From the NCBI GenBank assembly GCA_964562015.1, contig CAZLRH010000033.1:1-32507 (forward strand): DNA of 32,507 nt. The letters are read 5' to 3'. The position numbers were made by a program, and so were the translations under genes. The notes beneath the pieces are model-generated. The model saw only the letters and a list, made by a program, of their open reading frames with translations. It searched no databases and had not been told where the DNA came from. Origin of the DNA: CAZLRH01 sp964562015. Its GTDB lineage: Bacteria > Verrucomicrobiota > Verrucomicrobiia > Opitutales > JABDGR01. Shown here one piece after another: positions 15,346 to 22,681 of this stretch (positions are counted from its first letter, which is position 1; each line of letters starts with the position of its first letter).

Positions 15346-15651
15346 CTAGTGCTTGTGCTCGTTGTGTTTCGCTTCCAGCGCGTGCACGCGTTTGGCCAGG
15401 GCGTCGAGCTCCTGCCGCGTCGCGAAATTGGACTTCTTGAGCATGTCGTCGAAACGCTGGCCGAGATCGTTCTTGGCGCTTTCAAATTCCTGCTTCCCGT
15501 CTTCGACGATGCGTTCGGCGAGCGACTTGGCTTCATGCGCGGAGAGGCGGCCCTTCTCGACGTACTCGCCGAGCATGCCCTCGATTTTTTCCTTGGTGGT
15601 GACGGTCGCGCCGATGCCGGCCAAAACGGTTTTTTTGATGAGATCGATCAT
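15346..15651 (-). CDS. Phasin-like small coiled-coil protein
   Basis: The 101-residue protein resembles the short PhaF/PhaI-type phasin proteins. A hydrophobic N-terminal helix (MIDLIKKTVLAGIGATVTTK) is followed by charged helices (KIEGMLGEYVEKGRLSAHEAKSLAERI), with a coiled coil to the end and a His/Lys tail. Classical phasins coat polyhydroxyalkanoate granules, but proteins of this short type occur next to aarF genes in genomes without evident PHA synthesis, so granule binding cannot be assumed. It lies upstream of the AarF gene on the same strand, with about 100 bases between, and probably forms an operon with it. The leader (TTACCACC) has no Shine-Dalgarno. Confidence 0.75.
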   Translation of the reverse strand: MIDLIKKTVLAGIGATVTTKEKIEGMLGEYVEKGRLSAHEAKSLAERIVEDGKQEFESAKNDLGQRFDDMLKKSNFATRQELDALAKRVHALEAKHNEHKH

Positions 15652-15764
15652 GGTGGTAATGGGTTGATGTCCTAAAAATAACCACCTGGGTCGATATTGG
15701 AAAGGTCAATCAGGCCCGGAAAAGTGGGGTATTTCCAGTACGCCGGCGGGTGAAGGCGGCCGGC

Positions 15765-16253
15765 TTAAATCAATTTCGGCACCAAGTACCAGGCGAGAAT
15801 CCACGCGCCGAGCGGGCGCTGCCGGTTTGGGCTGTCCGCGCGCTCCAAATGCAGGAGCCCGCACTTTTTGAAATCAATCAGGATGGGATGCGTGGCGCCG
15901 CTGAGCAGGCAGGAGGCGAGCGCCTCGAAATGCGGATTGTGGCCCACGACGAGGACGGACTTGCGCGCGCAGGCGAGGCGGAGCGCCATCGAGCGCGGGT
16001 CGTCCTCGGGCAGGAGGCCCGGGGCGTCCAGCACCGGCGCGTCGAATTTTAGATATTTGCGAAACAGCTCGGCCGTCTGCACGGCGCGCACCAGCGGGCT
16101 GTGCCACACCTCGCGAATGTCGAGTTCCACATCGTGCTTGAGCAAATACGTCGCGAGCGCGCTGACCTGCCGTTCGCCCTTGTGCGTCAGGCGCCGGTTG
16201 TTGTCCGGTTCGCCCGGCTCGGCTTCCGCGTGGCGGAGGAGGTATAAATTCAC
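15765..16253 (-). CDS. sixA: Phosphohistidine phosphatase SixA-like
   Basis: The 162-residue protein belongs to the histidine-phosphatase (RHG) superfamily, SixA branch, whose E. coli member dephosphorylates the His-phosphorylated phosphotransfer domain of ArcB or NPr. The phospho-acceptor motif is LRHAEAE (His8, with Arg7). The LTHKGERQ segment, WHSPLVRAVQTAEL and VVGHNPHFEAL (second His) follow in the usual order. The start is a GTG at 16253. It lies upstream of the phasin/AarF pair on the same strand with a 113-base gap, so it may be a separate transcript. The target protein is unknown. Confidence 0.85.
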   Translation of the reverse strand: MNLYLLRHAEAEPGEPDNNRRLTHKGERQVSALATYLLKHDVELDIREVWHSPLVRAVQTAELFRKYLKFDAPVLDAPGLLPEDDPRSMALRLACARKSVLVVGHNPHFEALASCLLSGATHPILIDFKKCGLLHLERADSPNRQRPLGAWILAWYLVPKLI

Positions 16254-16316
16254 GGGCCGCCACTGTGACCGCTTGGCCGGCGAAAGGCAATGGCGCGTTC
16301 ACCAAAGCCGTGTGAC

Positions 16317-16376
16317 TTATTCGTAACGCAAGGTCTTGCCGGGGTCCAGCCGCGCCGCTGCAGCACCGAATAGGTG
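16317..16376 (-). pseudogene. C-terminal relic of an FtsX/MacB-type ABC permease
   Basis: The last 18 codons before a TAA read LFGAAAARLDPGKTLRYE. This matches the conserved end of LolE/MacB-type permeases (commonly PARRAARLDPVEALRYE), including the terminal Glu-stop. Upstream in the same frame nothing looks like a permease, and no ATPase partner is nearby. It is therefore best read as the remaining tail of a deleted gene. Chance resemblance is possible over so short a stretch. The surrounding 16254-16478 gap holds nothing else recognised. Confidence 0.5.
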
Positions 16377-16478
16377 GGTGGTGCGGCCCTTTGCCTGCGG
16401 GCGCAATTCGGCCCCGTGATTTGGAGTTGCCAAGGTGGTTTTGGTTGCCCATATTGGCCCGTTTAACACCTGTAAGCC

Positions 16479-16649
16479 ATGGCCCAAGAACTCATTTGTC
16501 TCGAATGCTCCGAGGCGCGCAAGGAGGGGAAACCCCCGTCGCGCTACTTTTCCACGCGCAATAAGAAGACCAAGCAGGAAAAGGTCGAACGCACGAAGTA
16601 TAACCGCTTCCTGCGCCGCCACACCCTGCACAAAGAAGTGAAGCTCTAA
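16479..16649 (+). CDS. rpmG: Large-subunit ribosomal protein bL33
   Basis: This 56-residue gene matches L33 in its C-terminal half: YFSTRNKKTKQEKVERTKYN corresponds to the YTTTKNKRTTPDKLELKKY region, and RFLRRHTLHKEVKL to the PFLRKHTLHKETK end. The N-terminal part, MAQELICLECSEARKEG, keeps the first zinc-ribbon pair CxxC (Cys7, Cys10), but the second pair, normally just after the middle, is absent (YNRF). It is therefore a partly degenerated zinc-type L33. L33 binds 23S rRNA near the E site. The insertion of GKPPS before RYFS makes it slightly longer than usual. A Shine-Dalgarno is not visible. Confidence 0.88.
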   Translation: MAQELICLECSEARKEGKPPSRYFSTRNKKTKQEKVERTKYNRFLRRHTLHKEVKL

Positions 16650-16834
16650 GGGCGGGCAGAAAGGGAAAGAAGGACGGCCTCTGCTCACGCGCAGGCGAAT
16701 TATCCCAGACCTGGGGGCTGTCGCTCCTCGTTGGGGTATCATCTTTGGATTGGTCGCAGTTGCATGGTCGACCGCAACAAAGGCGTTGCCATGGGGAGAA
16801 TGGTGGGGCACGCTTTTGGTGTCCATCTACCCCC

Positions 16835-18526
16835 ATGAAAAACCCCCTCTCCCGCCGTTCTTTCCTCAAAAATTCCGCCGTGGCTGCGGGTGCCGGACTG
16901 ACCGCGCCGCTCTGGTCTTCCTCCGCCCGGGCTGCTGCCGCGCCGGTCGCGGACGCCGCACCGGCTGTTGCGCCGCATAAATTGGTCCCGGGCCCGTTTC
17001 AGCCCACTTGGGATTCGCTCAAGCAGAATTACACCTGCCCCGAATGGTATCGCGACGCCAAGTTCGGCATGTGGGCGCACTGGACGGCTCAATGCTTGCC
17101 CGAGCGGGGCGACTGGTATGCGCGCCGCATGTATGTCCAGGGCGAGGCCGATTACGATTACCACGTCAAGACCTATGGCCATCCGTCCAAGGTTGGTTTC
17201 ATGGAAATCGACAATATGTGGAAAGCGGAAAAATGGGACCCGGAACGGTTGATCACGCTCTATAAAAACGCCGGGGCGAAATACTTTTTCTCGATGGGCG
17301 CCCACCATGATAACTTGGACATGTACGATTCCAAGTATCACGGTTGGAACTCCGTCCGGGTGGGGCCGAAGAAGGACATCGTCGGCACCTGGGCCAAAAT
17401 CGTGCGCGCGAATGGCCTGCGCTTCGGGGTGAGCAATCACAATTCGTGGGCGCCCCGCTGGTTGCAGCCCGCCTATGGTTACGACGGCGAAGGCCCGCTC
17501 GCGGGCGTGCGTTACGACGCCTACACCCTCACCAAGGCCGACGGCAAGGGCAAGTGGTGGGATGGCCTCGATCCCCAGGACCTTTACACCGGCCGCTCCG
17601 TCGTCATGCCCGATGGCATTACCAGCGCCCAAGCCGTGCGCGATTGGGTGAACAAGAACACCAGCCTCGGCGCGAGCAATCCCATGCCCGTCGCCAGCTT
17701 CTGCGAGAACTGGTTCCTGCGCTGCCAGGACTTGGTGGACAAGTATCAGCCGGACGTCCTCTATTTTGACACGAATGAACTGCCGCTCGGCCAGGCCGGC
17801 CTCGACCTCATCGCGAATTTCTACAACCTCAGCGCCGCGGCTCACGGGGGCAAGGTGGAGGTCGTCGTCAACGGCAAGCACATCAAGGCTGATCACATTC
17901 CCGCCTTCGTCGAGGACATCGAACGCGGCACCGCCAATGCCATCCGCCCCGACCCGTGGCAGACGGACACCTGTATCGGCGACTGGCACTACAGCCGCCC
18001 GGTGTACGACCGCAATGGCTATAAAACGGTCGCGCAAGTGGTGTGCGCCCTCGCGGATGTCGTCAGCAAAAACGGCAACCTCATGCTGAACATTCCTCTG
18101 CGTGGGGACGGTTCGATTGACGACAAGGAAGAGGCTTTTATCGCCGGTCTGACGGCGTGGATGAAGGTCAACAGCGAGGGTATTTTCGCGTCCCGGCCGT
18201 GGACGATTTACGGTGAGGGCCCGACGCGCCTTTCCGGTCGGGAATCGAATACGGCGTACACTGCTGAAGACGTGCGCTTTACGACCAAGGGCAAAACCCT
18301 CTACGCATACGTGCTTGCCTGGCCGGCGACTGGCAGTGCGGTGGTCAAAAGCCTCGGCCTCGACTCGCCGCAAATCGCCGGACGCAAAGTCACCGGAGTT
18401 TCGCTCCTCGGCTACGACGGCAAGCTCTCTTGGACGCAAGGTTCTGACGCTCTCGTGGTCAAACTGCCCGAGAAAGCTCCCACCGAATCAGCCACCACGT
18501 TGCGCATCGAGGGCGTGATCGTCTAG
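16835..18526 (+). CDS. Tat-exported alpha-L-fucosidase, GH29 family
   Basis: The 563-residue enzyme has a twin-arginine signal (RRSFLKNSAVAAGAG, 7-21; cleavage near ARA, 31-33). The GH29 barrel follows: PEWYRDAKFGMWAHWTAQCLP is the family's opening (usually W....KFGiFiHWG), then KNAGAKYFFSMGAHHDN and LRFGVSNHNSW. The nucleophile is expected in PDVLYFDTN (Asp312), where most members read WFDG. GDWHYSRP and NGNLMLNIPLRGDGSID, the late-barrel signature, are present. A C-terminal beta domain begins at about 450. It should release L-fucose from fucosylated polysaccharide in the periplasm. The ATG at 16835 follows CTACCCCC, with no Shine-Dalgarno; in-frame sequence upstream is not signal-like. Confidence 0.9.
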   Translation: MKNPLSRRSFLKNSAVAAGAGLTAPLWSSSARAAAAPVADAAPAVAPHKLVPGPFQPTWDSLKQNYTCPEWYRDAKFGMWAHWTAQCLPERGDWYARRMYVQGEADYDYHVKTYGHPSKVGFMEIDNMWKAEKWDPERLITLYKNAGAKYFFSMGAHHDNLDMYDSKYHGWNSVRVGPKKDIVGTWAKIVRANGLRFGVSNHNSWAPRWLQPAYGYDGEGPLAGVRYDAYTLTKADGKGKWWDGLDPQDLYTGRSVVMPDGITSAQAVRDWVNKNTSLGASNPMPVASFCENWFLRCQDLVDKYQPDVLYFDTNELPLGQAGLDLIANFYNLSAAAHGGKVEVVVNGKHIKADHIPAFVEDIERGTANAIRPDPWQTDTCIGDWHYSRPVYDRNGYKTVAQVVCALADVVSKNGNLMLNIPLRGDGSIDDKEEAFIAGLTAWMKVNSEGIFASRPWTIYGEGPTRLSGRESNTAYTAEDVRFTTKGKTLYAYVLAWPATGSAVVKSLGLDSPQIAGRKVTGVSLLGYDGKLSWTQGSDALVVKLPEKAPTESATTLRIEGVIV

Positions 18527-18550
18527 GCGGGCGCGTAGGCACTCTCGCGC

Positions 18551-19651
18551 ATGTCCAAGGCCCGGAAACGCCTCCTCCTCGCGCTAGGCGCGGTCGCCCT
18601 GGCCGTGATGCTGGCCGAGGTTGGCCTGCGGCTCTTTTTGCCGTTGTCGATTCAGCGCGAACGCTACCAGCGCACGCGCAACGTCTATCAATACGACGAG
18701 GGCAACGTGCAATTTGATGCCGGCCTGGGTTTTTTCAACACGCCCAACCGCACGACGACGTTTTCCAACGCCGAATTTTCGACGACGGTCACGACGAATT
18801 CCGCCGGCTTCCGCGATGATGAAGCGTCGCTCCAGCAGCCCGATATTCTGCTGCTCGGCGATTCCCTCGCGTTTGGCTGGGGCGTGGAAAAGCCGGAGAC
18901 CGCCGAGGCGCAGTTGGAAAAGCTGCTGCGCGTGCGCGTGCTGAACCTGGGCGTGGCGGGTTACGGCACCATCCAGGAAGCCATTCTTTTCGGGCGCTGG
19001 CTGGCGCTCCATCCGGAGGATAAACAGACGCGCCTGGCGATTTTTCTCTTCTATCGCAACGACCTCAACGAAAACGTGCAGCCGTATTTTGCGCTCTATC
19101 CCAACCTTTTTGTCTCCGCGAACCAAGTCGTGACTTCAGGCGCCGCCGCCGTGGACTTTCAGGCCTGGCTGGCGGCCTGCCGGGCGGAAATGACCCGCGG
19201 CCCGGCGCGGTACTCGTACGTCGCCGATTATGCGCTGGGCGCCTGGCGCAAACTCGCGGGGGCCGCGCCCGTCCCCTCGATCACGCCGGTCATGGACGGC
19301 TTCACGCGGGTGGAGGATCCGGTGCCGGCGTTCCAACTCATCACGTCGAATATAAAAAGCGTGGCGGAGCAGCATGGCGTGCGCGTATTATTCGCGTATA
19401 TTCCGTCCCTCACCGCCCTCGAACAGCACGACGACGACCGGGTGGAGACGTTTGTCCGGGAAACCTGCGTGGCCCAGGGCTTTGCCTATACTGATTTACA
19501 CTCGGTTTTAACTACGGAGGATTATTACCGCCTCGACGACCATCTCCGCCCCGGCGGCCAGGAAAAAGTCGCCCGGCAGTTGCAAAAGGTCATTGAGGAT
19601 AAAGACCTCCTTGCGCCCCGCCAGTCCGCCCCACGTTCCACGGTTCCGTGA
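18551..19651 (+). CDS. SGNH/GDSL hydrolase-like membrane-anchored protein
   Basis: The 366-residue protein has an N-terminal membrane anchor (about 7-31, LLLALGAVALAVMLAEVGLRLFL). NSAGFRDDE (83-91) and LLLGDSLAFGWGV (100-112) form the SGNH block I region with Ser105. NLGVAGYGTIQE carries the Gly block, and FYRNDLNENV the Asn block (usually GxND). The last block is YRLDDHLRPGG, with Asp329 and His331. Such proteins act as acyl- or acetyl-esterases of extracytoplasmic glycans. It follows the fucosidase after 24 bases on the same strand, so it may deacetylate the same substrate; that is inference. Confidence 0.82.
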   Translation: MSKARKRLLLALGAVALAVMLAEVGLRLFLPLSIQRERYQRTRNVYQYDEGNVQFDAGLGFFNTPNRTTTFSNAEFSTTVTTNSAGFRDDEASLQQPDILLLGDSLAFGWGVEKPETAEAQLEKLLRVRVLNLGVAGYGTIQEAILFGRWLALHPEDKQTRLAIFLFYRNDLNENVQPYFALYPNLFVSANQVVTSGAAAVDFQAWLAACRAEMTRGPARYSYVADYALGAWRKLAGAAPVPSITPVMDGFTRVEDPVPAFQLITSNIKSVAEQHGVRVLFAYIPSLTALEQHDDDRVETFVRETCVAQGFAYTDLHSVLTTEDYYRLDDHLRPGGQEKVARQLQKVIEDKDLLAPRQSAPRSTVP

Positions 19652-19754
19652 GGGTGGCATGATCGCGACTTCCTGTCCCTAAGCAATTTCCCTAGCGAGA
19701 TTCAGGCGCGGCACCACTAGGCATTTTTCTCAGACTGAGTATGCTGGGGTGCAC

Positions 19755-20282
19755 ATGAATGCCCCCACTGATACCCTCCGTGATTGGATGCCATCCGTGC
19801 CGCGGGCGCGCGATTTTTTGCCGTGGAATGTGGTTGTCGTTTACAACGATATGCACGCCGTCCTCCGCGCGGCGCAGTTGATTGAGCAGTTTGGCCGCAA
19901 GTATGGCCGGCGGTTACATCAAAAAATCCGCCCCGCGCCCGTCAGTTATCTCGGCGACGCCGGGTATTTCGAACGCCTGTTATTCGAAGCGCAAACCGCT
20001 GACCTGATTGTTGTTTCCTTCAGCGGGACCGGAGAATTGCCCGGGATGCTCAAACGGTGGATTGAGCAGTGCGCGGCGCAGAAGCAGGGCGGCCACGCGA
20101 CCGTAGTCGCCCTGCTCGGCTCATCCGACCAGGCGGAGCCCATGAATTCCGCCCGCTATCAATTCATGCGGGAAGCGGCGCGCAATGGCGGTCTCGACTT
20201 TTTTGCCCCTGCGGTCGTCGGGGAGGACGAGGAAGAGGTCTATGACGAGCCCGTTTTGCGCCAATGGGAGGGGGTCGGCTAG
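19755..20282 (+). CDS. Unrecognised alpha/beta protein
   Basis: I do not recognise this 175-residue protein. Its pattern is strand-helix-strand: NVVVVYNDMHAVLRAAQLIEQF, then ADLIVVSFSGTGELPGML, then ATVVALLGSSD. That spacing looks like a flavodoxin-like or response-regulator-like fold, with a SGTGELP loop after the third strand where FMN-binding proteins have their phosphate loop. A canonical flavodoxin TxTGNTxx motif is absent, so cofactor binding is unproven. The C-terminus is acidic (GEDEEEVYDEP). The ATG at 19755 has GGGG six bases upstream; a GTG two codons earlier is an alternative. It is followed by the alpha/beta hydrolase after 62 bases. Confidence 0.7.
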   Translation: MNAPTDTLRDWMPSVPRARDFLPWNVVVVYNDMHAVLRAAQLIEQFGRKYGRRLHQKIRPAPVSYLGDAGYFERLLFEAQTADLIVVSFSGTGELPGMLKRWIEQCAAQKQGGHATVVALLGSSDQAEPMNSARYQFMREAARNGGLDFFAPAVVGEDEEEVYDEPVLRQWEGVG

Positions 20283-20344
20283 ACGCCGCCGACTCCGCCT
20301 CGGGGCGCGTTTACTTTGCCTGCTAAAATCTAAATTAAAATTCT

Positions 20345-21052
20345 ATGAATAAGACCTTTCCATTCCAAAGCTTGTTTGCCAGCCCGGCCGCGGTGCCCGA
20401 GGGCACGCTGAACCGGCCCGTAACCATCACGGTCGAAGGCCTCAGCCTGGCGGGCGACCTCGTGGTCCCGGGCGAGGCCACCGGCCTCGTGATTTTCGCC
20501 CGCTCCGGCGGCAGTGGCCGCTTTAGCCCGCGCAACCTCGCCATCGCAGAGGAATTGCAGGCCGCCGGCTTCGGCACCTTGTTGTTTAATTTGCTGACCC
20601 ATGAGGAGGAAGCCGAGGATGCCGTCCGCCAGCATTTGCGGGGCGACGTGCCGTTGCTGACCAGCCGCCTCATGGGCGCCACCCACTGGATCCGCCGTGC
20701 GCGCGAGACACAGAATTTGGTCATCGGGTATGCCGGTTCGAGCAACGGCGCGGCAGCAGCCCTGGCCGCTGCGGCGGATCTCGGTTCGCTGGTTCGCGCG
20801 GTCGTTTGCCGGGGTGGGCGACCCGATCTGGCTCCCATCTCCCTGCCCAGCGTGCGTGCGGCCACCCTGTTCATCGTCGGGGAACACGACGAAGTCGTGC
20901 TGCGCCACAATACCGCCGCGCTCGAACAATTATTCTGTGAAAAGCACCTCGCCGTGATACCTCATGCCACGCATACCTTTGCCGAGGCTGGCGCCCTCGA
21001 GGAAGCTTCCCGTTTAACCCTGGACTGGTTCCAGCGGTATTTGCGGCCCTAA
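20345..21052 (+). CDS. Alpha/beta hydrolase, dienelactone-hydrolase-like
   Basis: The 235-residue protein has an alpha/beta-hydrolase core. FARSGGSGRFSPRN (51-64) is the conserved oxyanion loop of the DLH-like subgroup, often fused to or found with phosphoribosyltransferases. The nucleophile elbow is GSSNG (131-135, Ser133). Asp182 (VGEHDEVV) and His210 (HATHTF) complete the likely triad. The substrate is unknown. The ATG is preceded by AT-rich sequence without a clear Shine-Dalgarno. It converges with the small gene at 21075, with 22 bases between. Confidence 0.85.
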   Translation: MNKTFPFQSLFASPAAVPEGTLNRPVTITVEGLSLAGDLVVPGEATGLVIFARSGGSGRFSPRNLAIAEELQAAGFGTLLFNLLTHEEEAEDAVRQHLRGDVPLLTSRLMGATHWIRRARETQNLVIGYAGSSNGAAAALAAAADLGSLVRAVVCRGGRPDLAPISLPSVRAATLFIVGEHDEVVLRHNTAALEQLFCEKHLAVIPHATHTFAEAGALEEASRLTLDWFQRYLRP

Positions 21053-21074
21053 AGGATTCCGGGGCCCACTCACC

Positions 21075-21326
21075 CTAATTTCCCCCCGCGCAACCGTTGG
21101 TCGTGACGGTCGAATGATGCCGGCGGACGGCCCGCCATTTGTCCCGATGGTTGCGATTCCAGTCCACCAGCGCCTGCTCAAAGCCAATGTCCTTCCCGGC
21201 CTTTTCCGATTCGATCCACTTGTGGCGCAAAATCTCCTCCAGCTCGGCCTGGAATTCCTGGTAGAGGTTGGTGCGCCGAACCAGATGGCTGGCGTCCACA
21301 AGTTTCTTTTCCGCCGGCTTTTTCAT
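21075..21326 (-). CDS. Small conserved-looking protein of unknown function
   Basis: The 83-residue protein carries the stretch EILRHKWIESEKAGKDIGFEQAL (with DW soon after), a motif I associate with short bacterial proteins of unknown function that share HKWIESEKAG and DIGFE. It is highly charged with many Trp, His and Arg residues and is predicted all-helical; it has no signal or membrane segment. It may be a nucleic-acid- or partner-binding protein, but nothing shows this. A candidate sigma-70 promoter is upstream at 21392-21420. Confidence 0.65.
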   Translation of the reverse strand: MKKPAEKKLVDASHLVRRTNLYQEFQAELEEILRHKWIESEKAGKDIGFEQALVDWNRNHRDKWRAVRRHHSTVTTNGCAGGN

Positions 21327-21391
21327 ATCGGGAAGAGGAGGATTGAAGCAACGATTTCGACTGGGCCTGAGGGGACTCTTTTAATCACCTA

Positions 21392-21420
21392 CTTGTAACA
21401 AGTTTGCCTGAGCGTGACAA
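21392..21420 (-). promoter_or_regulatory. Candidate sigma-70 promoter with dyad at -10
   Basis: On the minus strand TTGTCA (21420-21415) is followed after 17 bases by TACAAG (21397-21392). The -10 overlaps a small dyad, ACTTG-TAA-CAAGT (21391-21403). It lies 66 bases upstream of the small gene ending at 21075. Promoter strength and the use of the dyad are inference. Confidence 0.4.
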
Positions 21421-21461
21421 CGCCAAACGGTCTGGGCTGTCTTGTCAAGCGAGCGTTATAA

Positions 21462-22553
21462 TCATGCCTTATTCCCCTCGCGAGCGATGAGGATTTCGAG
21501 GAGGCGCGCGGCAATGGCCAGAAAGGCTTTGGCCGCCGGAGTTTCGGAATGGCTGAGCACCACCGGGATGCCGTGGTCGCCGCCTTCGCGCACCCGCTGG
21601 TCGAGCGGCACTTGCCCGAGCAACTCCGTCTGCAACGCCTTCGCCGCCTGCGCCCCGCCGCCCTGGCCAAAAAGGTACTGTTTCGAGCCGTCCGGATTCT
21701 CCAGATAACTCATATTTTCAGCGACGCCGAGCAGCGGCACATTGACCTTCTCGAAAAGCATCGCGCCCCGGCGGGCCACGCTCACGGCAGCCAGTTGCGG
21801 CGTGGTGACAATCACGGCGCCGTCGAGCGGAATCGTTTGCGCCAGAGAGAGTTGCGCATCGCCGGTCCCTGGCGGCAAGTCCACCACGAGCACTTCCAGC
21901 GGTCCCCACGCCACTTGGGTGGCAAACTGCTGGATAGTTTTCATGATCATCGGCCCACGCCATGCGACTGGCGTCTCCTCATCAATCAGCAAACCCATGG
22001 ACATCAATCGGATACCAAAGTTTTCCACCGGCACGAGCAGGTTGCCCTCCAATTCCGGGCGAGTCTGCACGCCGAGCATCAACGGAACGGAGGGTCCATA
22101 GATATCGCAATCCATCAGCCCCACGGTTTTGGCATGGTCGCCATGGTTGAGGAGGCGGTCGAAGGCACAGGCGAGGTTTACCGCAAAAGTGCTTTTGCCG
22201 ACGCCGCCTTTGCCGCTGGCCACCGCCAGACGGAAGCGGGTTTGCCGAAGCTGCGACGGCAGGGCGCTCATGTTGCCGCCACCGGCCGCCGCCGGGGTCT
22301 GTTTGGGCACGGTGACCGCGATTTCCACTTTGGCCTGGCGCACGCCCGGCACCGCCAGCAGCGCTTTTTCCACGGCTTGGTGCAACACCGCCGGCAGGTT
22401 GGCGTCTGCGGTCGTGATTTCCAAGTGCGCGGTCGCGAGACCGTCGCGCGCATCAATCGTGCGCACCAACCCGAAAGAAACGATGTCCCGGCTGAAACCG
22501 GGATATTTGACGCCGCGCAGGGCGTCTCGCAAAGATTCGACGGAAGGGTCCAA
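21462..22553 (-). CDS. mrp: Mrp/ApbC-type P-loop ATPase, Fe-S cluster carrier family
   Basis: From the TTG at 22553 the protein has 363 residues, the usual Mrp length. An in-frame TTG at 22652 would add 33 Arg/Pro-rich residues unlike the family. An MIP18-type domain opens it (VKYPGFSRDIVSFGLV, then ADANLPAV). The deviant Walker A is SGKGGVGKST (113-122), followed by LMDCDIYGPS, WRGPM, VVDLPPGTGDAQLSL (Walker B) and ENMSYL. The Mrp CxxC that carries the bridging cluster, normally just after ENMSY, is missing: the text reads ENPDGSKQYLFGQGGG. It probably handles or delivers Fe-S clusters differently. It is divergent from the TolB-like gene. Confidence 0.9.
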   Translation of the reverse strand: MDPSVESLRDALRGVKYPGFSRDIVSFGLVRTIDARDGLATAHLEITTADANLPAVLHQAVEKALLAVPGVRQAKVEIAVTVPKQTPAAAGGGNMSALPSQLRQTRFRLAVASGKGGVGKSTFAVNLACAFDRLLNHGDHAKTVGLMDCDIYGPSVPLMLGVQTRPELEGNLLVPVENFGIRLMSMGLLIDEETPVAWRGPMIMKTIQQFATQVAWGPLEVLVVDLPPGTGDAQLSLAQTIPLDGAVIVTTPQLAAVSVARRGAMLFEKVNVPLLGVAENMSYLENPDGSKQYLFGQGGGAQAAKALQTELLGQVPLDQRVREGGDHGIPVVLSHSETPAAKAFLAIAARLLEILIAREGNKA

Positions 22554-22681
22554 GGGCGGAAGGGAGAAAGTTGAAAAAAGCCGCCGCCATCCTCGCGCTT
22601 TTTGACGCCGGGGCGCAATGAAAATGCGCGGCGCGGCGGGAATGCGTTGCAAAATCCGCCTCTGTGGTTATAGCGTAAACA

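Noticed and set aside
16300..16478. Possible tRNA before rpmG, where tRNA genes often lie
   Set aside because: No cloverleaf with a T-loop GTTCGAA-type sequence and matching acceptor stem could be folded by eye.
16739..18439. 566-codon open frame antisense to the fucosidase
   Set aside because: It is an antisense shadow of a GC-rich gene; the plus-strand frame has clear GH29 motifs and the antisense translation has none.
21455..21460. TATAAT on the plus strand as a promoter -10
   Set aside because: It has a TTGTCA only 9 bases upstream and no plus-strand gene follows it.
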